In this document: piece after piece, positions 1 to 9,363 of the stretch
How positions within the stretch are numbered: the stretch's first letter is position 1
Layout: each line of letters begins with the position of its first letter
Assembly: GCF_002931555.1 (NCBI RefSeq)
Contig: NZ_PSTZ01000005.1
Location: 265,888 to 329,887, forward strand
DNA from: Pseudoclavibacter sp. RFBB5
GTDB lineage: Bacteria; Actinomycetota; Actinomycetes; Actinomycetales; Microbacteriaceae
DNA: 64,000 nt
Direction: 5' to 3'
Notes under the pieces: model-generated
Databases searched by the model: none
The model's input: only the letters and a program-made list of their open reading frames with translations
Told to the model about the DNA's origin: nothing
Program-made: the position numbers and the translations under genes

Positions 1-615
1 CGCATCACCGACGACGACCTCGCCTTCCACGCCCTCCGCCCCTACGAGCCCGGTGACGACCGCAGGAACATCCACTGGCGCACCAGCGCGCGGACCGGCC
101 TGCTCATGGTCCGTCAGTTCCAGGAGACCCGTCGCTCGCAGGCCAACGTGCTGCAGACACTCGAGGCGTCCGCCTACGCGTCCGAGGAGGAGTTCGAGCT
201 CGGTGTCGAGGTGCTCGCCTCCCTCGCGCAAGAACTCATCCGCTCAGGGGTCGCCCTCAGCGCCATGACCCAGAGCGGGCGGCTGCCGACGCGCGCCGTC
301 TCATCGATGCTCGACGGCACCAGCAGGCTGCAGCCCCACGCGACGGCAGCCTCATCGCTGCGCGACTTCGTCGCCCTCAGCGTCCGACGGCTTCCGCAGG
401 CCAGCATCGTCTTCCTCGTCTGCGGCAGCGCCACGACCGACGCGCAGCTCGGGCAGCTGCAGTCCGTCTTCACCGCCGACGTGACCCTCGTCGTCTTCCG
501 CTGCGCCATCGGACACCCCGCCAGCCGCACGCGCCTCCGCGAGACCGTCGTGTGCACGGTGCCTGATCTCGACGACCTGCCGCGCCTGGTGCGCGAGACG
601 CGGGTGCGCACATGA
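1..615 (+). CDS. DUF58 domain protein, 5'-truncated by the window edge
   Basis: The reading frame is open from base 1 to the TGA at 613-615; the N-terminal part lies outside the window. The first residues read LRPYEPGDDRRNIHWRTSAR, the hallmark DUF58 motif, followed by a von Willebrand-like fold region. DUF58 proteins are usually encoded with MoxR AAA+ ATPases and membrane transglutaminase-like proteins; their molecular role is not established. The stop overlaps the start of the next gene (ATGA), so the two are probably translationally coupled. A MoxR ATPase gene is expected just upstream, outside the window, as in the second copy of this module at 12978-17797. Confidence 0.85.
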   Translation, partial: RITDDDLAFHALRPYEPGDDRRNIHWRTSARTGLLMVRQFQETRRSQANVLQTLEASAYASEEEFELGVEVLASLAQELIRSGVALSAMTQSGRLPTRAVSSMLDGTSRLQPHATAASSLRDFVALSVRRLPQASIVFLVCGSATTDAQLGQLQSVFTADVTLVVFRCAIGHPASRTRLRETVVCTVPDLDDLPRLVRETRVRT

Positions 616-3044
616 CCGCGGCGACCAAGGGGCAGACAGGCGGCGGACCCCGGGAGACGTCCTCACCCCGGCGCGACCGAGCCACCCGGGCACCGCAGGA
701 GACAGCGACCTCGTCCCTCATAGGGGCCCGTTCCCTCGTCGACGCGGGTGTCATCGCGGTGCTCACGATGGTCGCATCCCTCGGGTTCGCGCCCGCCTAC
801 GGCAGCGGCTGGTTCCTGCTGGCCGTTGCCGGCGGACTGATCGTCGGCATCGGCTCCTCCCTCATCGGGGCCCGCCTGGGCCTCACCCGCGTCAACACGC
901 TCCTCGTGGCGATCGCCAGCTACTTCCTCTTCGGAACCGCGTTCGCGCTGCCCCAGACCGACCTCGGCGGGGTGCTGCCCACCCTCGCGACGCTCGCCGA
1001 CCTCGCCCGCGCCCCCGTGTTCGCGTGGCGCGACGCCGTGACCCTCTCGACCCCGCTGCTCGAGCCCGGCCATCTGGCGGCGCTGCCCTACTTCGTCGCC
1101 GCCGCCTGCTCCCTCGTGTCGATGATGCTGCTCCTCTGGGTCGCACCCGCACGGCCCCGCGCGGTCTGGCCGCCGAGCGTCGCGCTGCTCGGCCCCCTCG
1201 CCGTTCTCGCCAGCGCGATCTTCATCGGAACAGACGACAGCGTCGCCGGCGTGCTGCGCGGCGGAGTCTTCGCCGCCGTCGCCCTCGTCTGGCTCAGCTG
1301 GCGCCGAGGCTTCGGCAACGTCGCCTCGAAGGACGCCAGGCGCGCGCTCTTCCGTTCCCGCGCGCTCGGCACCGGTGTGCTCGTCCTCGTCGCCGCCCTG
1401 CTCACGACCGCCGGTGGCTTCGTCGCCGCGGCGACCGTCGCAGACCAGCGGGTCGTCGCACGCGAGCAGATCACGCCGCCGTTCGACCCCCTCTCGCACA
1501 CGAGCCCGCTCGCCGGCTTCCGCGAGTACTCCAAGCTGAACCCAGACGCCGTGCTCTTCGACGCGACCGGACTCCAGGGTGGAGACCGCATCCGCCTCGC
1601 GACGCTCGAGAGCTACTCGGGCAAGTCCTGGCAGATCGCCGACCCCCAGCAGTCCCTCGAAGCAGCCGGCAGCTACACCCTCTCGGGGCGAGTCGTGCCG
1701 AGCAACCCCTTCGTGACCGCGTCGTCCCAACGGCATCTCGACGTCACCATCCGCGACTACTCCGACATCTGGCTGCCAAGCATCGGCGTCCCGACGGACG
1801 TGAACCTCACCGGCGGCAGCCTGCCAGAGCGCAGCGGGGACTTCCGCTTCAACGCTCGTGCCAGCGGGGGCCTCGTCACCTCGGGGCTCCGAGAAGGCGA
1901 CACCTACGAGATCGCCGCACTCGTGCAGGACCTCCCGATCGAAGGGCAGCTCGACAACGCGGACGTCGTCGACCTCGCCTACCCGGAGATGCCCGCCGCG
2001 CCAACCGCGCTCGTCGAGCGGCTGCAGAGCTACGTCGCGGGCGAGACGTCGCCCTACCTGCAGCTGAAGGCCATCGAGAACGCGCTCATGGCCGAGGGAT
2101 ACTTCAGCCACGGCACCGCCAGCGACACCGTGCCCTCCCGTGCCGGGCACGGGCTCGACCGCATGCAGGAGCTCTTCGAGCTCCGCTACCTCGTCGGCGA
2201 CGAGGAGCAGTACGCGTCAGCCATGGCGATCATGGCCCGCCAGCTCGGCTTCCCGGCACGTGTCGTCATGGGCTACGCGCCAGAGCAGGTCACGAGCGAC
2301 GGCACCACGGAAGTCCGCGGTTCCGACGTCACCGCCTGGGTCGAGGTCCCATTCGAGCGCTTCGGATGGGTCGCGTTCGACCCCACACCGGAGCGCACCG
2401 ACGTGCCCGTCAACACGACGACCGACCCCCAGTCGAAGCCCAAGGCGCAGGTGCGTCAGCCGCCGCAGACCCAGGAGAAGCCGGACGAGCTGCTGACGAG
2501 TGCCGACGAGCGTCGACAGGAGGAAGAGCCTGACGACGAGGAGACCCTCCCCGGCTGGATCCTCACCCTCGGCGTATCGCTCGCCGTTCCGCTCGCGCTG
2601 TTCTTCGTGCCGCTGCTCGTGATCGGGATCCTCAAACGGCGACGACGCAGGAAACGACAGCACGAGGGGCCCCCGCACCTCCGGGCGGCCGGGGCGTGGA
2701 GCGACAGCATCGACCGATTCGCCGAGCTCGGCTACGCAGTGCCGCCACGAAGCACCCGGGTGCAGACGGCCGCGGCAGTGCATCCATCGCTCGCCTCCAT
2801 CGCCGACCGGAGCGACCAGGCTGTGTTCGGCGACGAGCTGCCGACGGATGAGCAGCTCGCGCTCCTCTGGGCGGATGCGGATGCCTCCGTCGCCGAGGCG
2901 CGCAAGACTGTCGGCTTCTGGCGCCGCCTCCGAGGACGATTTGCGTTCCGGCGCCGCCCGCGAGCCGTATCATGGCGACGTGGAACGTTCGGGGTTCATC
3001 GAGGTACCGCCGGGAATGATCGGCCAGGGGGCGAGCATGTCTGA
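612..3044 (+). CDS. TgpA-like membrane protein with a degenerate transglutaminase core
   Basis: An 810-residue protein. The N-terminal third is a series of hydrophobic helices (about residues 35-280), then an extracytoplasmic part with a transglutaminase-like core (about 480-595), a Pro/Glu/Asp-rich linker, one more membrane helix (about 650-675) and a basic cytoplasmic tail. The fold motif is recognisable (QYASAMAIMARQLGFPARVV, then AWVEV and FGWVAFDPTPE). The catalytic Cys is Glu-531 (GDEEQYA where family members have G-x-C-E-x-x-A) and the catalytic His is Thr-574 (SDVTAW where H-A-W is usual); only Asp-590 remains. I infer a pseudoenzyme with a structural or binding role. It overlaps the upstream DUF58 gene by 4 bp and the downstream FHA gene by 8 bp, which suggests one operon. 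The paralogue at 15335-17797 keeps Cys and His. Confidence 0.85.
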   Translation: MTAATKGQTGGGPRETSSPRRDRATRAPQETATSSLIGARSLVDAGVIAVLTMVASLGFAPAYGSGWFLLAVAGGLIVGIGSSLIGARLGLTRVNTLLVAIASYFLFGTAFALPQTDLGGVLPTLATLADLARAPVFAWRDAVTLSTPLLEPGHLAALPYFVAAACSLVSMMLLLWVAPARPRAVWPPSVALLGPLAVLASAIFIGTDDSVAGVLRGGVFAAVALVWLSWRRGFGNVASKDARRALFRSRALGTGVLVLVAALLTTAGGFVAAATVADQRVVAREQITPPFDPLSHTSPLAGFREYSKLNPDAVLFDATGLQGGDRIRLATLESYSGKSWQIADPQQSLEAAGSYTLSGRVVPSNPFVTASSQRHLDVTIRDYSDIWLPSIGVPTDVNLTGGSLPERSGDFRFNARASGGLVTSGLREGDTYEIAALVQDLPIEGQLDNADVVDLAYPEMPAAPTALVERLQSYVAGETSPYLQLKAIENALMAEGYFSHGTASDTVPSRAGHGLDRMQELFELRYLVGDEEQYASAMAIMARQLGFPARVVMGYAPEQVTSDGTTEVRGSDVTAWVEVPFERFGWVAFDPTPERTDVPVNTTTDPQSKPKAQVRQPPQTQEKPDELLTSADERRQEEEPDDEETLPGWILTLGVSLAVPLALFFVPLLVIGILKRRRRRKRQHEGPPHLRAAGAWSDSIDRFAELGYAVPPRSTRVQTAAAVHPSLASIADRSDQAVFGDELPTDEQLALLWADADASVAEARKTVGFWRRLRGRFAFRRRPRAVSWRRGTFGVHRGTAGNDRPGGEHV

Positions 3045-3789
3045 AACGGCAGACGAGCCCGACCGGGTAGCTCGGTCGGAGCAATCAGCACGCGGCGGAA
3101 GCTCGACGGAAGGCTCGGCCGACGACTGGCTCCGCGCCGAGCTCGACGACGACTACCCGCTGCCGCCCCTCCCTGCCCCACGGCCCAGGCTCACGCCGCA
3201 GCCAGCCGCGCAGGGCCTCCCTCCGGCTGCGCAGGGCCTCCCTCCGGCTGTGCAGAGCCTCCCTCCGGCGGCGCCGCAGTTCGGCGCGGCAGCGCAGGTC
3301 ACCAGCGCGCCGCTCGAGTCGCCGCTCGCACCGCCGTTCGCCCCGGTCGATCGTGCGCAGCCCGCAGCGCCGTTCCAGGGCCCGTCGACCACCACGGAGA
3401 TCGACGCCCGACAGCCGAACCCGCAAGAGCCAGGCGTGCAGGCCGAGCAGCCGCTCCCAGAATGGGTGATCGTGCTCTCCGACGGCGTCAGCCTCCCCAT
3501 CTACGGTCCGGTGGTGATCGGGCGCAACCCCTCGCAGGAACGCTTCCCAGACGCCTCGGTCTCCGCGGTCGCCGACATCACACAGACCATGTCGAAGACC
3601 CACGCCAGGTTCTGGGCCGACGGAGATCGCCTGTACGTCGACGACCTGAACTCGACCAACGGCGTCGCCCTCTTCCCTGGCGGGAATGCGCACGGCGCCC
3701 TCGCGGTTGAGCCTGGAGTCCCAGCGGAACTCCGCTCCGGCGACGTCGTGCAGCTCGGCGAATACCGACTGTCGATCCGCCGCAGCTGA
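3037..3789 (+). CDS. FHA domain protein with Pro/Ala-rich linker
   Basis: A 250-residue protein starting at the ATG at 3037, which is preceded by a G-rich stretch and overlaps the upstream stop by 8 bp. Residues 1-150 are low-complexity, rich in Pro, Ala and Gln, and include three near-identical 7-residue units. Residues 160-250 are a forkhead-associated domain: GRNP with the conserved Arg, SKTHARF with the Ser and His, and NSTNG. FHA domains bind phosphothreonine peptides, so this protein may link the DUF58/transglutaminase-like complex to Ser/Thr kinase signalling. That role is inferred from domain and position. No signal peptide or membrane helix is visible. Upstream in-frame starts (for example 3016) are possible. 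Confidence 0.85.
   Translation: MSETADEPDRVARSEQSARGGSSTEGSADDWLRAELDDDYPLPPLPAPRPRLTPQPAAQGLPPAAQGLPPAVQSLPPAAPQFGAAAQVTSAPLESPLAPPFAPVDRAQPAAPFQGPSTTTEIDARQPNPQEPGVQAEQPLPEWVIVLSDGVSLPIYGPVVIGRNPSQERFPDASVSAVADITQTMSKTHARFWADGDRLYVDDLNSTNGVALFPGGNAHGALAVEPGVPAELRSGDVVQLGEYRLSIRRS
3208..3270 (+). repeat. three in-frame 21-bp tandem repeats in the FHA gene linker
   Basis: Units at 3208-3228, 3229-3249 and 3250-3270. The first two are identical; the third differs at a few bases. They encode AQGLPPA, AQGLPPA and VQSLPPA, a linker likely to vary in length between strains. Confidence 0.9.
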
Positions 3790-3896
3790 GCGACGCGTTC
3801 AGCCTCGTCCCGTCAGGAGCCGCATGGTCTCGCCGCCGCGACTCACCCTCCGAACGCCGACGCCCGAAGCCCGAAAACCGGAAAACGGCGCAGTGT

Positions 3897-3902
3897 TAGC
3901 AT
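3897..3902 (+). promoter_or_regulatory. putative -10 box of the leuC leader transcript
   Basis: TAGCAT lies 7 nt before the ATG at 3910, the same geometry as many other genes in this window, so the transcript may begin on the leader-peptide start codon. No good -35 is visible. Confidence 0.4.
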
Positions 3903-3909
3903 GGTCCGC

Positions 3910-3954
3910 ATGTCTGCCGGTCTGCTCCTCCTTTGCTGCCGCGACGGGGCCTGA
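3910..3954 (+). CDS. putative leucine leader peptide upstream of leuCD
   Basis: A 14-codon frame ([14 protein letters not shown]) with four consecutive Leu codons (CTG CTC CTC CTT at 3922-3933) ends in TGA 66 bp before the leuC start. An in-frame ATG at 3901 would give 17 residues. A run of codons for the pathway end product just before leucine biosynthesis genes is the hallmark of ribosome-mediated attenuation. Two Cys codons follow the Leu run. The -10-like box at 3897-3902 would make it leaderless. The peptide itself probably has no function beyond sensing charged tRNA-Leu. The call rests on composition and position. Confidence 0.5.
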   Translation: MSAGLLLLCCRDGA

Positions 3955-3993
3955 CTTCGCAGGTGCATCCCGTCGCGGTGTTCAAGGCGCCTG
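3939..3993 (+). promoter_or_regulatory. candidate attenuator with competing RNA stems upstream of leuC
   Basis: Stem 1 is a perfect 10-bp inverted repeat (CCGCGACGGG at 3939-3948, CCCGTCGCGG at 3969-3978) whose 5' arm overlaps the end of the leader peptide. Stem 2 pairs CAGGTGC (3960-3966) with GCGCCTG (3987-3993), with one G-U pair, and is topologically incompatible with stem 1. No U-run follows, so control could act on translation of leuC (GAGGAG at 4003-4008) or through Rho. A ribosome stalled on the Leu codons would block stem 1. Confidence 0.45.
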
Positions 3994-4019
3994 ACCAGAT
4001 GCGAGGAGACACAAGCAGC

Positions 4020-5525
4020 ATGAAGACGGAACGCAGCAACGCACACGGCGCACCTCCAACGGCGCAGCCGAAGACCCTGGCGCAGAAGGTGTGGGAAGAC
4101 CACCTCGTCGCCAAGGGCGAGGACGGCTCACCGGACCTCATCTACATCGACCTGCACATCATGCACGAGGTCACCAGCCCACAGGCATTCGACGGCCTGC
4201 GCGTCGCCGGCCGCCCCGTGCGCCGCCCCGACCTCACGATCGCGACGGAAGACCACAACACGCCGACGGTCGACATCCTGAACCGCATCACCGACACCAC
4301 GAGCCGCACGCAGATCGAGACGCTGCGCCGCAACGCCGAGGAGTTCGGCATCCGCCTCCACCCGCTCGGCGACGCCGAGCAGGGCATCGTGCACGTCGTC
4401 GGACCGCAGCTCGGCCTCACGCAGCCCGGCATCACCGTGGTCTGCGGCGACTCGCACACCTCGACCCACGGTGCCTTCGGCGCCATCGCGTTCGGCATCG
4501 GCACCAGCGAGGTCGAGCACGTGCTCGCCACGCAGACGCTCGCCATCAAGCCGTTCAAGACGATGGCCATCAACGTCGACGGAACCCTCAGGGAAGGTGT
4601 CACGGCGAAGGACGTCATCCTCGCCGTCATCGCCAAGATCGGCACGGGCGGCGGCGCAGGCTACGTGCTCGAGTACCGTGGCTCCGCCATCGAGGCCCTC
4701 TCCATGGAGGGGCGCATGACGATCTGCAACATGTCGATCGAGGCCGGAGCGCGCGCGGGCATGGTCGCACCGGACGAGAAGACCTTCGCGTATCTCGAAG
4801 GCCGCGATCACGCCCCCGTGGGCGAAGACTGGGACGCGGCACTCGACTACTGGAGAACGCTGCGAAGCGACGACGGCGCCGTCTTCGACGCTGAGGTCTC
4901 CATCGACGCCGACACCCTCGAGCCGTTCGTCACCTGGGGCACCAACCCCGGCCAGGGCGTCTCCCTCAGCGGCGTCGTCCCAGAGCCGTCCGAGTTCGCC
5001 GACCCCAACGACCGGCAGGCGGCCGAGCGTGCCCTCGAGTACATGGCGCTCGAAGCGGGCCGCCCGCTGAAGAGCATCCCCGTCGACGTCGTCTTCATGG
5101 GCTCGTGCACGAACAGCCGCATCGAAGACCTCCGCGCCTTCACCTCGGTGATCGCGGGACGCCAGAAGGCAGAGGGCGTGCGCGTCATGGTCGTCCCCGG
5201 TTCCGCGCGAGTGCGCCTCGAGGCGGAAGCCGAGGGCCTCGACAGGATCATCACCGACTTCGGCGCGGAGTGGCGCTTCGCGGGCTGCTCGATGTGCCTC
5301 GGCATGAACCCCGACCAGCTCGAACCTGGCCAGCGCTGCGCCTCCACCTCCAACCGCAACTTCGAAGGTCGTCAGGGCAAGGGCGGGCGGACGCATCTCG
5401 TGTCGCCCCTCGTGGCCGCCGCGACGGCGGTTCGCGGTACGCTCTCCAGTCCGTCCGATCTCGACCCGCCCGCCGCATCCGCGACCCCGGGCAGCGCGCA
5501 GCAGCCACAGGAGGTGACCGTCTGA
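4020..5525 (+). CDS. leuC: 3-isopropylmalate dehydratase large subunit
   Basis: A 501-residue LeuC of the aconitase family, which isomerises 2- and 3-isopropylmalate in leucine synthesis as a LeuCD complex with a [4Fe-4S] cluster. Cluster ligands are visible in [11 protein letters not shown] and in [23 protein letters not shown] and [13 protein letters not shown] are also typical. The start at 4020 follows GAGGAG. The protein is longer than the usual ~470 residues because of a short N-terminal lead and a Pro/Ala-rich C-terminal tail of about 25 residues. The stop and the leuD start overlap as TGATG, so coupling is likely. Expression is probably controlled by the upstream leader. Confidence 0.96.
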   Translation: MKTERSNAHGAPPTAQPKTLAQKVWEDHLVAKGEDGSPDLIYIDLHIMHEVTSPQAFDGLRVAGRPVRRPDLTIATEDHNTPTVDILNRITDTTSRTQIETLRRNAEEFGIRLHPLGDAEQGIVHVVGPQLGLTQPGITVVCGDSHTSTHGAFGAIAFGIGTSEVEHVLATQTLAIKPFKTMAINVDGTLREGVTAKDVILAVIAKIGTGGGAGYVLEYRGSAIEALSMEGRMTICNMSIEAGARAGMVAPDEKTFAYLEGRDHAPVGEDWDAALDYWRTLRSDDGAVFDAEVSIDADTLEPFVTWGTNPGQGVSLSGVVPEPSEFADPNDRQAAERALEYMALEAGRPLKSIPVDVVFMGSCTNSRIEDLRAFTSVIAGRQKAEGVRVMVVPGSARVRLEAEAEGLDRIITDFGAEWRFAGCSMCLGMNPDQLEPGQRCASTSNRNFEGRQGKGGRTHLVSPLVAAATAVRGTLSSPSDLDPPAASATPGSAQQPQEVTV

Positions 5526-6154
5526 TGGAGAAGATCACCCGCATCGAAGGCGCCGCCGTCCCGCTTCGCCGCTCCAACGTCGACACCGACCAGATCCTCC
5601 CGGCGGTCTACCTCAAGCGCGTCACCAAGACGGGCTACGAAGACGCGCTCTTCAACGGGTGGCGGCAAGACCCCGACTTCGTCCTCAACCGACCCGAATA
5701 CCAGGAGACCCCCCGCATCCTGCTCGTTGGACCCGACTTCGGCACCGGGTCATCCCGAGAGCACGCCGTCTGGGCGCTCAAGGATTACGGCTTCCGAGCC
5801 GTCATCGGCTCCCGCTTCGGAGACATCTTCCTCGGCAACGCCGGCAAGCAAGGGCTGCTTGTCGCCACGCTGGAGGAGCACCTCGTAGAACAGCTCTGGG
5901 ATGCCGCGGAAGCGGACCCGGGTGCGGCTGCGGTCGTTGACCTCACCACGAACACCGTTACTGTCGGAGACATGACGGCGATGTTCGAGATCGACGACTA
6001 CACGAGATGGCGTCTGCTCGAGGGCCTCGACGACATCTCGTTGACGTTGCGTGACGAACACGCGATCTCCACCTTTGAGTCACGCCGAGAGGCGTGGCGT
6101 CCGCGGACTCTTCCGATCCGCAGGTCCACCACCGCAGGGAGTGCAACTCAGTGA
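5525..6154 (+). CDS. leuD: 3-isopropylmalate dehydratase small subunit
   Basis: A 209-residue LeuD, the swivelling domain that completes the active site of isopropylmalate isomerase with Leu[34 protein letters not shown] and [17 protein letters not shown] match the family. The start shares one base with the leuC stop. The C-terminus extends past the catalytic core (residues 180-209, Arg/Ser-rich), and its stop overlaps the murA GTG start by 4 bp, so leuC, leuD and murA probably form one transcript. Confidence 0.96.
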   Translation: MEKITRIEGAAVPLRRSNVDTDQILPAVYLKRVTKTGYEDALFNGWRQDPDFVLNRPEYQETPRILLVGPDFGTGSSREHAVWALKDYGFRAVIGSRFGDIFLGNAGKQGLLVATLEEHLVEQLWDAAEADPGAAAVVDLTTNTVTVGDMTAMFEIDDYTRWRLLEGLDDISLTLRDEHAISTFESRREAWRPRTLPIRRSTTAGSATQ

Positions 6155-7521
6155 ACACGATCACCAACGACTCGGCTCGCGCCGGCGCATCAGTCGGCCT
6201 GACCGGCGACACCATCGTCTTCAACGGCGGACGCCCGCTCGCCGGTCGCATCGAGGTCCGTGGCGCGAAGAACCTCGTGACCAAGGCCATGGTCGCGGCC
6301 CTCCTCGGCGAGGACGTCAGCGTGCTCCGCGACGTGCCGGACATCTCCGACGTCCGCGTCGTCGCCGGCCTCCTCACCCTCCACGGCGTGAAGATCGACC
6401 GCAACGAGGTGTCTGGCGACCTGCGCCTCGACCCGACGAACGTCGAGACGGCCCACATGGCCGAGATCAACGCGCACGCCGGCTCCAGCCGCATCCCGAT
6501 CCTCTTCTGCGGCCCGCTCCTGCACCGCCTCGGCGAGGCGTTCATCCCCGACCTCGGCGGCTGCCGCATCGGCGACCGCCCGATCGACTTCCACCTCGAG
6601 GTGCTCCGCAACTTCGGCGCCGTCATCGAGAAGCTGCCGAGCGGCATCCGGATGAGCGCGCCAGAAGGCCTGCACGGCGCGAAGGTCACGCTCCCGTACC
6701 CGTCCGTCGGCGCCACCGAGCAGGTCCTCCTCACGGCCGTGCGCGCCAACGGGCGCACGGAGCTGCGCAACGCGGCCATCGAGCCCGAGATCATGGACCT
6801 CATCAACATCCTGCAGAAGATGGGCGCCATCATCTCGGTCGACGCAGACCGCGTCATCCGCATCGAGGGCGTCGAACGCCTCGGCGGCTACAGCCACAAG
6901 GCGCTCTTCGACCGCAACGAGGCAGCCAGCTGGGCCTCCGCGGCGCTCGTCACGAAGGGCGACATCTACGTCGGCGGCGCCAAGCAGCCCGAGATGCTCA
7001 CGTTCCTCAACGTCTTCCGCAAGGCCGGTGGAGCGTTCGAGATCCACGACGACGGCATCCGCTTCTACCACCCCGGCGGTGAGCTGCGCCCCGTCGTCAT
7101 CGAGACGGACGTGCACCCCGGCTTCATGACCGACTGGCAGCAGCCGCTCGTCGTCGCGCTGACACAGGCGCACGGCGTCTCGATCGTGCACGAGACCGTG
7201 TACGAGCAGCGCTTCGGCTTCGTCGACGCGCTCGTCGAGATGGGCAGCGACATCCAGCTGCACCGCGAGTGCCTCGGCAGCCAGGAGTGCCGCTTCGGAC
7301 AGCGCAACTTCCAGCACTCCGCCGTCATCTCCGGCCCGACGAAGCTCAAGGCAGCCGACATCGAGGTCCCCGACCTGCGCGGCGGTTTCAGCCACCTCAT
7401 CGCGGCGCTCGCAGCGGAGGGCACCTCGCGTGTCTCCAACGTCGGCATCATCGCGCGCGGCTACGAGAACTTCATCGCGAAGCTCGAGACCCTCGGAGCT
7501 GACTTCACGGTAGAGGCGTAG
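6151..7521 (+). CDS. murA: UDP-N-acetylglucosamine 1-carboxyvinyltransferase
   Basis: A 456-residue MurA, which transfers enolpyruvate from PEP to UDP-GlcNAc, the first committed step of peptidoglycan precursor synthesis in the cytoplasm. [16 protein letters not shown] is the N-terminal signature. The catalytic Cys is Cys-138 in [13 protein letters not shown], so fosfomycin sensitivity at this residue is expected from family knowledge. The GTG start at 6151 overlaps the leuD stop (GTGA) and is preceded by AGGGAG; an in-frame ATG at 6094 is less likely because it would lie inside leuD. The acyltransferase gene follows after 2 bp. Confidence 0.95.
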   Translation: MNTITNDSARAGASVGLTGDTIVFNGGRPLAGRIEVRGAKNLVTKAMVAALLGEDVSVLRDVPDISDVRVVAGLLTLHGVKIDRNEVSGDLRLDPTNVETAHMAEINAHAGSSRIPILFCGPLLHRLGEAFIPDLGGCRIGDRPIDFHLEVLRNFGAVIEKLPSGIRMSAPEGLHGAKVTLPYPSVGATEQVLLTAVRANGRTELRNAAIEPEIMDLINILQKMGAIISVDADRVIRIEGVERLGGYSHKALFDRNEAASWASAALVTKGDIYVGGAKQPEMLTFLNVFRKAGGAFEIHDDGIRFYHPGGELRPVVIETDVHPGFMTDWQQPLVVALTQAHGVSIVHETVYEQRFGFVDALVEMGSDIQLHRECLGSQECRFGQRNFQHSAVISGPTKLKAADIEVPDLRGGFSHLIAALAAEGTSRVSNVGIIARGYENFIAKLETLGADFTVEA

Positions 7522-7523
7522 GA

Positions 7524-8333
7524 GTGACCGCTGCGAAGCGGGGATCTGCGGGGAAGCGCGTCTCGCCGGAGAAGAGCAGGCCGTCGATCTTCTGGTTCCT
7601 GGCGGCGATCGCCTTCCCGTTGAGCTGGCCGATCATGCGGTGGGAGATCAAGGGCGAGCTGCCGGTCGACGGCGCGTTCATCGTCGCCCCGAACCACACC
7701 AGCGAGATCGACCCGCTCATCATGGGGATGGCCGTCTGGAAGCTCGGCCGCGCGCCGCGCTTCATGGCGGCCGACCGGCTCTTCCGGGTGAAGGGGCTCG
7801 GCTGGATCCTCCGCAAGAGCGGGCAGATCCCCGTCTCGCGTGACGTCCGCGGCGCCAACCAGGCTGCCATCGCATCCGCGCAGCAGCTCGCACGCCTCGG
7901 CCAGGGCGTCATCATCTACCCGGAGGGCACGCTAACCCGCGAGCCCGAGCTGTGGCCCATGCGCGGCAAGAACGGAGCCGCCCGAGTTGCGCTGAGTGCC
8001 GACATCCCGGTCTACCCGACGGCGATCTGGGGCGCGCAGCACATCCTGCCCCGCTACTCCAAGAAGCTCACGCTGGGATGGCGCAAGACCATCACGGTGC
8101 ACGTCGGCGAGCCCGTCAGCCTCGCCGAGTTCAGTGGGCGCATGCACAGCGCGAGCGCCATGAAGGGCGCGACTGAGCTCATCATGCACGACATCACGGG
8201 ACTGCTCGAGGGCATCCGCGGTGAGAAGGCTCCGACCGAGCTCTACGACCCGGCCAAGCACGGGCAGACGGAGCACGGCCGGTTCCCGCAGGACCGGGGC
8301 ACCACCTCTCGGGAATCGGGGAGCGGGGCGTGA
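7524..8333 (+). CDS. plsC: 1-acyl-sn-glycerol-3-phosphate acyltransferase family protein
   Basis: A 269-residue PlsC-type acyltransferase that probably makes phosphatidic acid from lysophosphatidic acid at the cytoplasmic membrane. A hydrophobic segment (about residues 22-38) precedes the catalytic block NHTSEID (the H-x4-D motif), the glycerophosphate-binding region near FMAADRLF, and YPEGTLTRE. The GTG start lies 2 bp after the murA stop, and the stop overlaps the gpsA start (GTGA). Being next to gpsA, which supplies glycerol-3-phosphate, supports a phospholipid role. Substrate position specificity cannot be read from sequence alone. Confidence 0.88.
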   Translation: MTAAKRGSAGKRVSPEKSRPSIFWFLAAIAFPLSWPIMRWEIKGELPVDGAFIVAPNHTSEIDPLIMGMAVWKLGRAPRFMAADRLFRVKGLGWILRKSGQIPVSRDVRGANQAAIASAQQLARLGQGVIIYPEGTLTREPELWPMRGKNGAARVALSADIPVYPTAIWGAQHILPRYSKKLTLGWRKTITVHVGEPVSLAEFSGRMHSASAMKGATELIMHDITGLLEGIRGEKAPTELYDPAKHGQTEHGRFPQDRGTTSRESGSGA

Positions 8334-9337
8334 GCTCCGTGCAGCGCGCCGTCGTGCTCGGCAGCGGCAGCTGGGGCACCACGTTCGCGAAGGTGCTCGC
8401 GGACGCGGGGCACGAGGTGACCATCTGGGCTCGCCGTCCTGAGGTCGCGAACGAGATCAACGAGTCGCACCGCAACACGGGCTACCTGCCCGGCATCGAC
8501 CTGCCGAGGAACCTGCGCGCGACGCCGGACCTCGTCGAGGCGGTTCGAGGGCAGCACTTCGTCTTCGTGTCGGTGCCCGCGCAGACAGCGCGCGAGCTCG
8601 CCGGGCAGCTCGCCACCCTCATCGACGACGACGCGGTCGTCGTGAGCCTCATGAAGGGCGTCGAGCGCTCGAGCGGCCTCCGCATGAGCCAGGTGCTCAC
8701 AGGCGTCCTGGACCTCCCGGCCGAGCGCATCGCGGTCGCCAGCGGGCCCAACATCGCGCTCGAGATCGCGAAGGAGCAGCCGACCGCCATCGTCGTCGCG
8801 TCGGATAGCGAGGCGACGGCCGTGAGCGTCGCGAAACTCGCCCGCAACGGCTACCTGAAGTCGTTCGTGAACGTCGACGTGGTCGGCACCGAGTTCGGCG
8901 GGGTCCTCAAGAACCTCATCGCGATCGCCGTCGGCATCGTCGACGGCGTCGGCTACGGCGAGAACACCAAGGCGTCGGTCATGACGCGCGGCCTCGCCGA
9001 GATCTCCGACTTCGCCGTCGCCATGGGCGCCCAGGCGTCGACCATGATCGGATTGGCCGGGCTCGGCGACCTCATCGCGACCTGCGAATCCCCGCTCTCG
9101 CGGAACTTCACGGCCGGCAGGCTCCTGGGGCAGGGCTACGTCTACGACGACGTCGTCGCGCAGATGCAGCAGACGGCCGAAGGGCTTCGGTCGGTCGGCG
9201 CGATCCTCGAGCTCGCCGAGCGCCACGGTGTCGACATGCCCATCGCGACGCAGATCGACGACGTCCTCCACGGCCGCATGAGCCCCGCCGACCTGGCACC
9301 GCACCTCGCGACCGACGACGGACCGAGCGGCGAGTAG
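8330..9337 (+). CDS. gpsA: NAD(P)-dependent glycerol-3-phosphate dehydrogenase
   Basis: A 335-residue GpsA that reduces dihydroxyacetone phosphate to sn-glycerol-3-phosphate for phospholipid synthesis. An N-terminal Rossmann fold is visible (VVLGSGSWGTTFAKVLADAG), then SVPAQTARE, LMKGVE, the GPN motif in ASGPNIALEIA, and the catalytic region GVLKNLIAIAVGIVDG. The length is normal. The GTG start overlaps the acyltransferase stop by 4 bp, so this is the last gene of the leuCD-murA-plsC-gpsA run before a short gap to ddl. Confidence 0.95.
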   Translation: MSSVQRAVVLGSGSWGTTFAKVLADAGHEVTIWARRPEVANEINESHRNTGYLPGIDLPRNLRATPDLVEAVRGQHFVFVSVPAQTARELAGQLATLIDDDAVVVSLMKGVERSSGLRMSQVLTGVLDLPAERIAVASGPNIALEIAKEQPTAIVVASDSEATAVSVAKLARNGYLKSFVNVDVVGTEFGGVLKNLIAIAVGIVDGVGYGENTKASVMTRGLAEISDFAVAMGAQASTMIGLAGLGDLIATCESPLSRNFTAGRLLGQGYVYDDVVAQMQQTAEGLRSVGAILELAERHGVDMPIATQIDDVLHGRMSPADLAPHLATDDGPSGE

Positions 9338-9363
9338 CGCCCGGTCCCAGCCTGGCGACCCCG

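Noticed and set aside
663..2150. A 495-codon minus-strand frame opposite the TgpA-like gene
   Set aside because: Low-complexity Gly/Glu/Arg/Val translation with no motif; the plus-strand gene has clear membrane helices and a transglutaminase-like core.
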